Origin: Streptomyces sp. NBRC 109706
GTDB lineage: Bacteria; Actinomycetota; Actinomycetes; Streptomycetales; Streptomycetaceae
Direction of reading: 5' to 3'
Length of the DNA stretch: 64,000 nucleotides
NCBI RefSeq assembly: GCF_000974485.1
Contig: NZ_BBOM01000008.1
Coordinates: forward strand, 186,001 to 250,000
Shown: one piece after another, positions 35,323-43,175 of the stretch
Layout: each line of letters begins with the position of its first letter
Numbering within the stretch: the first letter of the stretch is position 1
The notes under the pieces: model-generated
Told to the model about the DNA's origin: nothing
Seen by the model: only the letters and a program-made list of their open reading frames with translations
The model's database searches: none
Position numbers and translations under genes: made by a program

Positions 35323-36138
35323 TCAGGGCTTGCGGGCCACTCCGCCGAACTCGATCCACTCCTCGGTCTGTTGCTTGGGGCCGAGGTCGCTGTCCGGCCG
35401 CCAGGTGCTGATCTCGACCAGCCCGGGGTCCAGGATGTCCAGGCCCTCGAAGTACCGCCGCACATCGGCCTGTTGCCGCACCCGGCCCCAGTTGCCCTGG
35501 GTGGACTCGGCCATGAAGGTGCTGATCGAGTCGCGCAACTCCGCGTCGTCGCTGACCAGTTGGTTGATCACCAGGAAGCTTCCCGACGGCAGTCGGCGGG
35601 TCACCTCGCGCACCAGCGCGGTCGGGTCGTCCTCGTCCGAGATGCAGTGCAGCACCGAGACGAAGAGCGCGGCCACCGGCTCGTCGAAGTTGATCAGGCG
35701 CTGCACGTCCTGGTGGTCGAAGATGCCGTCGGTGTCCCGGAAGTCGGCCTGGATCACGGCCGTGTTGGTGTTCTCCTCCAACAGCGCGCGGCCGTGGGCC
35801 AGCACGATCGGGTCGTTGTCGATGTAGATGACCCGGGCGTCCGGGTCGATCCGCTGGGATATCTGGTGCACGTTGTCCTGGGTCGGCAGACCTGATCCGT
35901 GATCGATGAACTGCCGTATGCCGTACTCCTCCGCCAGGATGCGCACGGCTCGTTGCAGAAAACGACGGTTGTTGATCGCCAGCGGCCGGGTGCTGGGAGC
36001 GGTCTGCTCCAGCTGGTCGAACGCCTCCCGGTCCACGGCGTAGTTGTCCTTGCCGCCCAACGCGTAGTCATATATGCGCGCCACGCTGGGCACGTTGACG
36101 TCCACCTCGTGACTGGTGACGTCCTCGTTCTCGGCCAT
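35323..36138 (-). CDS. SAM-dependent methyltransferase, DUF574 (pfam04672) type
   Basis: 271 residues of the actinobacterial DUF574 family. Residues 10-30 give the signature VNVPSVARIYDYALGGKDNY. The SAM site follows (IDHGSGLPTQDNVHQ, VIYIDNDPIVLAHGRALL, QADFRDTD). The C-terminus VEISTWRPDS is typical. Family members occur in dozens of copies in Streptomyces with no proven substrate. ATG 36136-36138 has GGGAG about ten bases upstream; a TTG 30 bases earlier is possible. It borders the WhiJ-like cluster, a frequent association. Confidence 0.93.
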   Translation of the reverse strand: MAENEDVTSHEVDVNVPSVARIYDYALGGKDNYAVDREAFDQLEQTAPSTRPLAINNRRFLQRAVRILAEEYGIRQFIDHGSGLPTQDNVHQISQRIDPDARVIYIDNDPIVLAHGRALLEENTNTAVIQADFRDTDGIFDHQDVQRLINFDEPVAALFVSVLHCISDEDDPTALVREVTRRLPSGSFLVINQLVSDDAELRDSISTFMAESTQGNWGRVRQQADVRRYFEGLDILDPGLVEISTWRPDSDLGPKQQTEEWIEFGGVARKP

Positions 36139-36346
36139 GCCGTCTCGCTCTCCCTCGCCATGGGTCAACAGGCCCTCGCCTGCGGTGATCAGGAGCGCAT
36201 CCTCGCACGACGGACGGTAGTTGACGCGCCACCGGTGCGTGAGGCGGCCACAACAGGCCGAATGTGATCGGTCCCCAAGGGTGATCGTCCGCCGTGGGTG
36301 GGTAAGGGGGCCACCCCAACGGCGGTCGTCCCCAGGGGCGGTCGGC

Positions 36347-37288
36347 CTAGCGGTGGTCGTCGAGCCAGGTCAGCAGATCGGCCTGGACCTCGGCCCGGTT
36401 GGTCTCGTTGAGGATCTCGTGCCGGGCGTCCGGGTAGGCCCGCCAGGTCAGTTGGCGGGTGCCGTGGTAGCGGAAGTCCTCCAACAGCTCGTAGACCAGG
36501 GTCATTCCGCCGTGGCAGGGGTCCTGTTCGCCCACCGCCAGATGGACCGGCAGATCGCGTGGCACCCGGGCCTGCTGGTCCGGCGCGTTGATCTTCCGCA
36601 CCCCCAGCACCCAGTCCAGCGAGAGACCGGCGCTGAACGGGAAGCCGCAGCGCTCGTCGGCCACATAGGCGTCCACCTCGGCGGTGTCCCGGCTCAGCCA
36701 CTCGAAGCCGGTGCGGTGGGGGTAGGGGTCGTTGAAGGAGGCGAAGAGGTCGGGCACGAACGAGGAGGGCGCGTCCCGGCCGTGCTCCTCGATCTCGCCC
36801 TGCAGCCGCGTCGCGGCGCCGGCCGGCTCGCAGCCGGGGAGCGAGCGGAAGGTGCCGGAGAGGATCAGGCCGCTCAGCGTCTCGCCGTGCTCCTGGGCGA
36901 AGTCGCGGGCGAGCTGGGAGCCCATGCTGTGGCCGAGCATCACCAGGGGCACCCCGGGGTTGGCCGCCCTGGCCGCGTCGCCCACCCGGCGCAGGTCGGC
37001 CACCACGGCGCGCCAGCCCGAGGCGCCGACCACCCCGAAGCCGCCGGTGTGCCGTGCGGTGGCGCCGTGGCCACGGTTGTCCGAGGCCACCACGGCATAG
37101 CCGTGCGCGGTGAGCTCCCTGGCGAACCGGTCGTAGCGCAGGGCGTGTTCGGCCGCTCCGTGCACCAGCTGCACCACCGCGTGCGGGCGTCCGCCGTGCT
37201 CGGGGGGCCACGCGTAGGTGGCGACGGGCACCCCGTCCCTGCCGATGCTGACATCCGCGTGCGGGATCGCGTTCGGTTCCTGGTCCAC
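36347..37288 (-). CDS. Alpha/beta hydrolase, monoacylglycerol lipase-like
   Basis: A 313-residue cytoplasmic serine hydrolase. The oxyanion region is VQLVHGAAEHALRYDRFA, the nucleophile elbow is GHSMGS (near residues 118-123), and the late acid/His pair lies in AVGEQDPCHGG and YPDARHEILNETNR. The SNRGHGATARHTGG-like stretch (DNRGHGATARH) matches lysophospholipase/monoglyceride lipase relatives. It is divergent from the cell-wall amidase and not obviously part of an operon. Confidence 0.92.
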   Translation of the reverse strand: MDQEPNAIPHADVSIGRDGVPVATYAWPPEHGGRPHAVVQLVHGAAEHALRYDRFARELTAHGYAVVASDNRGHGATARHTGGFGVVGASGWRAVVADLRRVGDAARAANPGVPLVMLGHSMGSQLARDFAQEHGETLSGLILSGTFRSLPGCEPAGAATRLQGEIEEHGRDAPSSFVPDLFASFNDPYPHRTGFEWLSRDTAEVDAYVADERCGFPFSAGLSLDWVLGVRKINAPDQQARVPRDLPVHLAVGEQDPCHGGMTLVYELLEDFRYHGTRQLTWRAYPDARHEILNETNRAEVQADLLTWLDDHR

Positions 37289-37541
37289 CGTTGGCTCCTT
37301 CTCGCCGGGGTCCCCGGGCGACGGTCCTTCGCCGTGCCGACCGCCAGTATGTGGCGCGGTCGGTTTCGGTGAGGCGAGAAAGAACCGACGTTGGGTCAGA
37401 AAGAACGCATGCGCCCGAGTTGACGCGGCGCGCCGTAAGCGTCAAGACGTTGACATGGTCATGGCCCACGCTGAAGGCTGGGGGGCGCCGCGGGCGCCCG
37501 ACCCCTTTGGGCGCCATCCAGGCAACTGCGAACGGAGAAGC

Positions 37542-39101
37542 GTGTTCAGACGATCTGCCCCACACAGACGGTACGGCACTTCGGTCCTGGCGGGCTTGAC
37601 CCTCGCCGGCCTGCTCGTCGCCGCGCAGCCAGCGCTGGCCGATGACACCGCCGCTGTCGCCGACCCGGTCAACGCCGCGTTCGGCGAGGCCGCGACGGAG
37701 TACGAGGTCCCCAGGGATCTGCTGGTCGCGGTCGGCTATGGCGAGACCCGCCTCAATGACCACGACGGACTGCCCAGTCACGCCCGAGGGTTCGGCGTGA
37801 TGCACCTGGTGGACAATCCGACCCACCGGACCCTGCGCACAGCGGCCGATGAAACGGGCCTGAGCGCCGACGAGTTGAGCCAGAACACCACGGCGAACAT
37901 CCATGGTGGCGCAGCAGTTCTACGCGCGTATGCGGACGAGGTCGGCCTCTCCGCCGACGAGCGTGCCGACCTGGACGCCTGGTACCCGGCGGTCGCCCGC
38001 TACGGCGGCGCGGCCGAGGAGACCGGCGCCCGTTTCTATGCCGACGCGGTCTATGACCTGCTCCGCGACGGTATCGAAGCGGTCGTCGACGGTGGCGAGA
38101 CGGTCGAGGTCGACGCTCAGTCGGTCGACCCCGAACGCGGTGAGTACGCCGACGTGGACCTGGGCGTCCTCAGCGAGGACTATCCGGCGGCCCGTTGGGT
38201 GCCGGCGCACTCCTCCAACTACAACACCGGCCGCACCCAGTCCATCAACACGGTCGTCATCCATGTCACCCAGGGTTCCTACGCCGGCTCCATCAGCTGG
38301 TTCCAGAACCCGTCATCCAATGTCAGCGCCCACTATGTGATCCGCTCCTCGGACGGCGAGATCACCCAGACGGTGCGGGACCGGGACACCGCCTGGCACG
38401 CCCGTTCCGGCAACGCCTACAGCATCGGCCTGGAGCACGAGGGGTGGGTGGACGAGCCGTCGTGGTTCACGGACGCGATGTACCGTTCCTCCGCCGCGCT
38501 CACCAGCCACCTCGCCAACCGCTACGGCATCCCCAAGAACCGGCAGCACATCGTCGGACACCATGAGGTGCCGGGCAACGACCACACCGACCCGGGCCCG
38601 CACTGGGACTGGAACTACTACATGCAGCTGGTCGGCGGCGACCCGGGCAACCCCGGCAACCCCGGGCTCGACTTCCCGTCCTACTCGACGCTGAGCAACG
38701 GTTCGAGCGGGCCCCAGGTGGTGGCGCTCCAGCATCTGCTCAACAACAACGGGCAGGACGCCGGCGCCGCCGACGGGCAGTTCGGCCCGGCCACCCAGGC
38801 CGCGGTGCGCGGCTTCCAGAGCGCCAAGGGACTGGCCGCCGACGGCGTCGTCGGCCCCAAGACCTGGACCGCGCTGCTCTCCGCGGGCAGCACCCCCACC
38901 CTGCGCGAGGGCAGCAGCGGCGAGGCGGTGAAACGGCTGCAACGGGCGCTGACCGCCGCGTTGGGCCGGACCGTCTCGATCGACGGCTCCTTCGGCCCGC
39001 TCACCACCCAGGCGGTGCGGGACTACCAGACGAGCCGGGGGCTCGGCGTCGACGGCGTCGTCGGACCGCTGAGCTGGGCGGCGCTCCAGGCCGGCGAATG
39101 A
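37542..39101 (+). CDS. Secreted N-acetylmuramoyl-L-alanine amidase with two peptidoglycan-binding domains
   Basis: A 519-residue exported cell-wall hydrolase. Residues 1-31 are a signal peptide (basic start, LAGLTLAGLLVAAQPALA). Residues 35-180 look like a lysozyme/transglycosylase-type helical domain (YEVPRDLLVAVGYGETRLND). Residues 220-365 are an Amidase_2 domain with zinc ligands in VVIHVTQGSY and GHHEVPGNDHTDPGPHWDW. Two PG_binding_1 repeats follow (ADGQFGPATQAAVRGFQ; IDGSFGPLTTQAVRDYQ). GTG 37542 is taken because GGAGAAG precedes it and it opens the signal peptide. It probably acts in cell-wall turnover or lysis of competitors. Confidence 0.93.
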   Translation: MFRRSAPHRRYGTSVLAGLTLAGLLVAAQPALADDTAAVADPVNAAFGEAATEYEVPRDLLVAVGYGETRLNDHDGLPSHARGFGVMHLVDNPTHRTLRTAADETGLSADELSQNTTANIHGGAAVLRAYADEVGLSADERADLDAWYPAVARYGGAAEETGARFYADAVYDLLRDGIEAVVDGGETVEVDAQSVDPERGEYADVDLGVLSEDYPAARWVPAHSSNYNTGRTQSINTVVIHVTQGSYAGSISWFQNPSSNVSAHYVIRSSDGEITQTVRDRDTAWHARSGNAYSIGLEHEGWVDEPSWFTDAMYRSSAALTSHLANRYGIPKNRQHIVGHHEVPGNDHTDPGPHWDWNYYMQLVGGDPGNPGNPGLDFPSYSTLSNGSSGPQVVALQHLLNNNGQDAGAADGQFGPATQAAVRGFQSAKGLAADGVVGPKTWTALLSAGSTPTLREGSSGEAVKRLQRALTAALGRTVSIDGSFGPLTTQAVRDYQTSRGLGVDGVVGPLSWAALQAGE

Positions 39102-39180
39102 CGGAAGCGGTCCTACCGCGGCCTCTTCGCGGTTGACCACGGTCGTTGACGCGGTTGGCCGAGGCCGCTTGTAAAGAGTC

Positions 39181-39218
39181 GGTGCCCCCGGGGACGGACA
39201 GCATGTCCCCGGGGCACC
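39181..39218. terminator. Bidirectional terminator after the amidase gene
   Basis: GGTGCCCCCGGGGAC pairs with GTCCCCGGGGCACC (14 pairs, one bulged base) around a nine-base loop. It stands between convergent genes ending at 39101 and 39226. Confidence 0.85.
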
Positions 39219-39225
39219 GGCACGC

Positions 39226-39975
39226 TCAGTCGTGATGCATGGTGTCGAAATAGTGCAGCGCCGCCTGCGCATAGGCGATCCGTGGATCGAGCAGTGTCGG
39301 ATCGTGGTGGTAGTCCGTCCGCAGATGACCGAAGGTCAACGCCCGCCCCCCGGCGAGGCCGCCCCGTCGACGCCAGGTCACGCTGCGCGGGCAGCCCCAG
39401 ACCACCATCTCCGCGACATGGCCGAACGTCAGCAGCGTGAGCAGCAGACAGCCCAGGAAGATCGTCAGCCAGAGCGGGAAGGCCAGCACAAAGACCAACC
39501 AGCCGCGCAGCGAACCCCGACGGCCGATGATCGGATCGCCCCCCTCGGCCAGATCGATCCGCCAGGAACAGCGCCGGCCGAACCGGGACGGCGTGTGGGT
39601 GATCTCGGCCAGCGGCCGGTCGTGTTCGTCGGTGACATGGAAGTGCTGCGGCCAGGGCACCCGCTCCTCGGGCACCACGGTGGCCATCGGGCTGCCGTCG
39701 GGGCAGGTCAGCGACAGCACCGGATGCGGATCACCACCGCCCTTGAGGCTCAGCCGCTCCTCCACCTCGGCGACGGTCACCGGCCGGGACGCCATCGCCA
39801 GGGCCGCCTCCGGCACCGCCTCCCGACCGTCGGCGGTGAGCAGCCTGACCCGGGCGGCCGGCTCGGCGTCCGCACCCCGCCGGTTGGGCCTGACCAGGAA
39901 CTCCTCGCCGACCGTCCACTCCGCCGTCCGCATGCCGTCCGCGCCGGCTATGTCCACGGTGAAACCCGTCGCCAC
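39226..39975 (-). CDS. Uncharacterised protein with one C-terminal membrane region
   Basis: About 249 residues; not recognised. The N-terminal ~165 residues are soluble and beta-rich (EFLVRPNRRGADAEPAARVR, HFHVTDEHDRPLAEITHTPS, FGRRCSWRIDLAEG), a pattern like LURP/scramblase-fold proteins. A hydrophobic hairpin follows at about 170-200 (WLVFVLAFPLWLTIFLGCLL). The GTG at 39973-39975 has GGGAG just before it; a longer in-frame start at 40086 would overlap the GTCAACC operator. That palindrome lies 114 bases upstream and links it to the small HTH gene (inference). Confidence 0.75.
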   Translation of the reverse strand: MATGFTVDIAGADGMRTAEWTVGEEFLVRPNRRGADAEPAARVRLLTADGREAVPEAALAMASRPVTVAEVEERLSLKGGGDPHPVLSLTCPDGSPMATVVPEERVPWPQHFHVTDEHDRPLAEITHTPSRFGRRCSWRIDLAEGGDPIIGRRGSLRGWLVFVLAFPLWLTIFLGCLLLTLLTFGHVAEMVVWGCPRSVTWRRRGGLAGGRALTFGHLRTDYHHDPTLLDPRIAYAQAALHYFDTMHHD

Positions 39976-40088
39976 GTCACTCCCTCGGGTAAGGCCGGTC
40001 GGTACCGCCGCCGGCCGTGCCGTCAAGCCGTCTGCCGCGCCACGAAGGTACCCCGGTACCGCTGGGCGCGCCGCGACCTTGACCACAC

Positions 40089-40103
40089 GTCAACCGGGTT
40101 GAC
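40089..40103. promoter_or_regulatory. GTCAACC-G-GGTTGAC palindrome (copy 1 of 3)
   Basis: A perfect 15-base palindrome between the serine hydrolase gene and the uncharacterised membrane protein. The same 7-base arms occur twice in the promoter of the small HTH gene (41490-41505 and 41519-41534). It is probably an operator for that regulator. Confidence 0.7.
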
Positions 40104-40142
40104 GCCGGGCCCGTTCCGGCTTCGGCCGGGGGACTTCGGGGC

Positions 40143-41150
40143 TCAGGCGCAGGCCAGGCGGGTGAGGAGGCCGAAGCCCGCCCGGTCGACGGAGCGGGCC
40201 CTGGCGCTGAGCAGCACGACCGCGGCCTGGCGCGCCGGGGCCAGCGCCAACAGGGTGTGGTAGCCGGCCGTCCTGCCGTTGTGGAACAGCACCGCGTGCC
40301 GCCCAGCCGACGCCGGCAGACGGGTGCCATAGAGGCCGGGATGGGCCGTGTGCGCCCGGTGGACGCGCGCACCGGTGGTGTGGGTGAGGGCGATCGCCTC
40401 GGCCAACTCCCCTGAGGTGTCGCCCAGTTGAGCCACCGCGAAGCGGAGCATATCGGCCGGTGTCGAATGCAGCCCGCCGGCCCCGGCCAGATCCGCCAGA
40501 TCCCAGTTGGGGCGTGGCCGGCCCCGGTAGGAGTGGCCGGGCACCAGTCGCGCGGACCGTTCCTCGTCCAACGCGACGCGGGTGTCGCGCAGTCCGAGCG
40601 GGGCGCAGATCTCCCGCTGGATCAACGCGTCGTAGCCGCCGCCCGTGTGCCGGGCGAGCGCGAGGCCGAGCAGTCCTGCGCCGAAGCTGGAGTAACGGAA
40701 CCGCCGCCCCGGCGTCGACTTCAGCCGGGTGCGCGCCAACTCCTCGAGCAGCGCCGGCTCCTGGCAGCGGGCATAGGGGTCGGACGCGTCCCAGGGGGCG
40801 CGTGGCAGCAGGCCGCGCGGCAGTCGGGGCAGGCCCGAGGTGTGGCAGGCGAGCTGCCCGAGGGTGACGGCCCGGCCGTCCCGTTCGGGCACCTCGGCCT
40901 CCGGCGGCAGCAGCGTGGCCAGGGGCCGCTCCCAGTCGAGGGCGCCGCGCACGACGAGCCGGGCGAGTGCCAGGGCGGTGAACGTCTTGCTCACCGAGCC
41001 GATCTCGAAGAGCGCGGTGGGGTCGGCTCCGCACAGGGCGGTCTCGTCGCCCAGCACGGCGCCCACCGCCACCGGCCCCGGGCCCTCGGGCGCGGTCTCC
41101 CGCGCGGTCTTCCGGACCAGGGCGTCGAGCGCGGTCGCGGTCAGGGGCAT
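40143..41150 (-). CDS. Serine hydrolase, beta-lactamase/class C type
   Basis: A 335-residue penicillin-binding-protein-like hydrolase without a signal peptide. The active-site motif SVSK lies near residue 53 (EIGSVSKTFTALALARLV). The second motif region is FRYSSFGAGLLGLALA, and the C-terminal HNGRTAGYHTLLAL replaces the KTG-type triad. Family members act as esterases or D-amino peptidases. GGAGG lies six bases before the ATG at 41148-41150. The unrelated small HTH gene is upstream. Confidence 0.92.
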   Translation of the reverse strand: MPLTATALDALVRKTARETAPEGPGPVAVGAVLGDETALCGADPTALFEIGSVSKTFTALALARLVVRGALDWERPLATLLPPEAEVPERDGRAVTLGQLACHTSGLPRLPRGLLPRAPWDASDPYARCQEPALLEELARTRLKSTPGRRFRYSSFGAGLLGLALARHTGGGYDALIQREICAPLGLRDTRVALDEERSARLVPGHSYRGRPRPNWDLADLAGAGGLHSTPADMLRFAVAQLGDTSGELAEAIALTHTTGARVHRAHTAHPGLYGTRLPASAGRHAVLFHNGRTAGYHTLLALAPARQAAVVLLSARARSVDRAGFGLLTRLACA

Positions 41151-41258
41151 CGGATACCTCCGGAAGGCTGCCCGGCCGAGCGGCCGGAAACGGAACACGT
41201 CATGGCCGAGCGGCGGCCGTCGGGGAGGTCGTTCGGGGACTGGCCAAGAGAGCAGGCC

Positions 41259-41486
41259 CTAGTCGGCGCGGCGCAGCAGGCGGCGCCCGCCGTGCTTCTT
41301 GTGCACGGCCTGCCGGGTGACGCCGAGCGCGGCGGCGATGGCGGCCCAGCTGGCGCCGTCGTTGCGGGCCCGCCGCACCAGCACGGCCTCGGCGCGTTCC
41401 AGCTCGGCCCGGGCCTCGGCGGCCAGGCGCAGTGCACGGAGCGGGTCGGGCGCCTCGGTGACGGGGGAGAGGTCGATCTCAGCCAT
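41259..41486 (-). CDS. Small helix-turn-helix protein
   Basis: 75 residues. A helical N-terminus (LAAEARAELERAEAVLVRRA) is followed by a clear helix-turn-helix, GASWAAIAAALGVTRQAVHK, and a basic tail KHGGRRLLRRAD. It is close in kind to the short streptomycete HTH proteins with no ligand domain. ATG 41484-41486 is assumed. An upstream ATG at 41497 lies inside a palindromic operator, and no ribosome site is seen for either, so a leaderless transcript is possible. Two GTCAACC/GGTTGAC sites cover its promoter and suggest autoregulation. Confidence 0.8.
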   Translation of the reverse strand: MAEIDLSPVTEAPDPLRALRLAAEARAELERAEAVLVRRARNDGASWAAIAAALGVTRQAVHKKHGGRRLLRRAD

Positions 41487-41489
41487 GGC

Positions 41490-41534
41490 GTCAACCATGG
41501 TTGACAAGCGGCCCGCCTGTCAACCCAGGTTGAC
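41490..41534. promoter_or_regulatory. Two GTCAACC-NN-GGTTGAC palindromes (copies 2 and 3)
   Basis: GTCAACC-AT-GGTTGAC at 41490-41505 is perfectly palindromic. GTCAACC-CA-GGTTGAC at 41519-41534 has perfect arms. They are 29 bases apart and sit directly before and over the possible starts of the small HTH gene, as expected of an autorepressor. They also face the kinase gene at 41673. Confidence 0.75.
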
Positions 41535-41672
41535 GCTCGTCGGTCCGCGCGGGCGCCCGTTTCCCCCTCCCGCGCCGCCCGGAACGCCGCCCCGGTTGCC
41601 GCCGACGGCGCGGCGCCCGCAGGATGGCGTAGCCGCGCTCGCCCGGGGGGCGGCCGAAGGGAGCGTGAAACG

Positions 41673-42590
41673 GTGGGAGTTCGGGTCGCCGTCGTGGGAG
41701 AGGCCCTGGTGGACCTGCTGTGGCGCACGGGAGAACGCCAGGCGCGCGCGGTCCCCGGCGGGAGCCCGGCCAACGTCGCGGTCGGTCTGCACCGCCTCGG
41801 CCGCCCCGTCACCCTGCTGACCAGCTGGGGCGACGACCCGCCCGGCGCGCTCGTCGACGCCCACCTGGGCGGCATCGGAGTCGAGGTTCGCCGGCTGGCC
41901 ACCGCCGAACCCGCCAGAACGACCGTCGCGCTCGCCTACCTCGGGGCGGACGGCTCCGCCGACTACGACTTCCTCACCGCCTGGGCGCCGTCGGAGTTCC
42001 CGCTGCCGGCCGACACCGCAGTGCTGCACACGGGCTCGCTGGCCGTCGCGGTCGAACCCGGTGCCTCCCGGGTACTGGACCTCTGCCGCCGGGAACGCGC
42101 GGCCGGCCGGCTGGTGGCCGCCGACCTCAACGTTCGCCCCGCCGTCCGCCCCGACCGGGCCGACTACCGGCACCGGGCCGAACAGCTGGCCGGCGTCGTC
42201 CACGTGCTCAAGGCCAGCGACGAGGACCTGGGCTGGCTCTACCCCGACCACACCGCCGAGGAGGCCGCCCGAACGCTGCTGGCCTTCGGCCCCGAACTGG
42301 TGGTGGTGACGCTGGGGGAGCGCGGTGCCTTCGCGCTGACCGCCGGGCATCGCGTCTCGGTGCCGGCCCCCGAGGTGCAGGTGGTCGACACGGTGGGCGC
42401 CGGAGACGCGTTCCAGGCCGCGTTGCTGGACGCCCTCGTTGAGCGAGGCAACGTCCCCGTCGACTCCCTCGACCCCGTTGACCCCGCCCCCCTCACCGCT
42501 CTGCTCGAACGCTGCGTCCACGCCGCCGCCCTCACCTGTACCCGCGAGGGCGCGGACCCACCGACCCGTGCCGAACTCCTCCCGAGCTGA
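41673..42590 (+). CDS. PfkB-family carbohydrate kinase (fructokinase-like)
   Basis: A 305-residue sugar kinase. The N-terminus VRVAVVGEALVDLLWR and PGGSPANVAVGLHRLGRP is the first PfkB signature. The catalytic base lies in VDTVGAGDAFQAALLDAL (about residues 237-254). The lid strand TTVALAYLGADGSADYDF fits fructokinases or 2-keto-3-deoxygluconate kinases. The GTG start has GAAGGGAG nine bases upstream. A perfect 17-bp hairpin follows the stop. The substrate is unproven. Confidence 0.92.
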   Translation: MGVRVAVVGEALVDLLWRTGERQARAVPGGSPANVAVGLHRLGRPVTLLTSWGDDPPGALVDAHLGGIGVEVRRLATAEPARTTVALAYLGADGSADYDFLTAWAPSEFPLPADTAVLHTGSLAVAVEPGASRVLDLCRRERAAGRLVAADLNVRPAVRPDRADYRHRAEQLAGVVHVLKASDEDLGWLYPDHTAEEAARTLLAFGPELVVVTLGERGAFALTAGHRVSVPAPEVQVVDTVGAGDAFQAALLDALVERGNVPVDSLDPVDPAPLTALLERCVHAAALTCTREGADPPTRAELLPS

Positions 42591-42611
42591 CCCGTCGAAC
42601 GCGGCGCCCCA

Positions 42612-42659
42612 GGCCGGGAACCCTCCGGCCCCGGACCGGCGACCGGAGGGTTCCCGGCC
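42612..42659. terminator. 17-bp perfect hairpin terminator
   Basis: GGCCGGGAACCCTCCGG (42612-42628) pairs fully with CCGGAGGGTTCCCGGCC (42643-42659) around a 14-base loop. It lies between the convergent kinase and dodecin genes and can stop both transcripts. Confidence 0.9.
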
Positions 42660-42687
42660 CCGCCGGCGGCATTACGCCGGCAAGGCG

Positions 42688-42903
42688 TCAGTCGTCGGAT
42701 TCCAGGCGGAAGCCGACCTTCAGGCCGACCTGGTAGTGCTCGATCCGGCCGTCCTCGATATGGCCGCGGACCTGGGTCACCTCGAACCAGTCGAGTTGGC
42801 GCAGCGTGCGTGAGGCCCGTTCGATCGCGTTGTGGATGGCGGCGTCCACGCCCTCCGACGAGGAACCGACGATCTCCGTCACGCGGTAGATATGGGCGGA
42901 CAT
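42688..42903 (-). CDS. Dodecin family protein
   Basis: A 71-residue flavin-storage protein forming dodecameric shells. The whole length fits the family: IYRVTEIVGSSSEGVDAAIH, ASRTLRQLDWFEVTQVRGHI (with the flavin-stacking Trp) and EHYQVGLKVGFRLE. ATG 42901-42903 has GGAGG five bases upstream; the longer frame upstream is unlikely to be translated. It may buffer free FMN/FAD in a strain with many flavoenzymes. Confidence 0.94.
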   Translation of the reverse strand: MSAHIYRVTEIVGSSSEGVDAAIHNAIERASRTLRQLDWFEVTQVRGHIEDGRIEHYQVGLKVGFRLESDD

Positions 42904-43061
42904 GGCGACCTCCGGGGAGTCGGGAGCTGGCGCGGCGGCTGGAATCCACCGTGCCCCAGCCGTCCACGTCCCGCACCCGGAGGGACACCCGATGCCCGGA
43001 TCCCGGTCACCGGCGATCACCGGCGATCGCCGGCCTGACAGTGCGCGATGTTAGGCTCCCT

Positions 43062-43147
43062 GCCGGGCCGTGACTGGCGCGTCAGGATGGACGAAACCAT
43101 CAGGGAGCGGCCTCAGCGATGCGATGAGAAGCCGTGCGCCTGGGCCA
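43062..43147 (+). promoter_or_regulatory. ZTP (pfl) riboswitch upstream of glyA
   Basis: The conserved 5' segment GGGCCGTGACTGGCG (43065-43079), a variable hairpin, CATCAGGGAGCGGCC and the 3' loop CGCCTGGGCC (43137-43146) match the pfl/ZTP riboswitch consensus, with the pseudoknot between the first and last parts. The glyA ribosome site AAGGAGG follows 16 bases later. ZTP riboswitches switch on one-carbon and purine genes when ZMP/ZTP accumulates, which fits glyA. Confidence 0.9.
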
Positions 43148-43175
43148 TCGCGACGTCTGGTCAAGGAGGCCCTGA

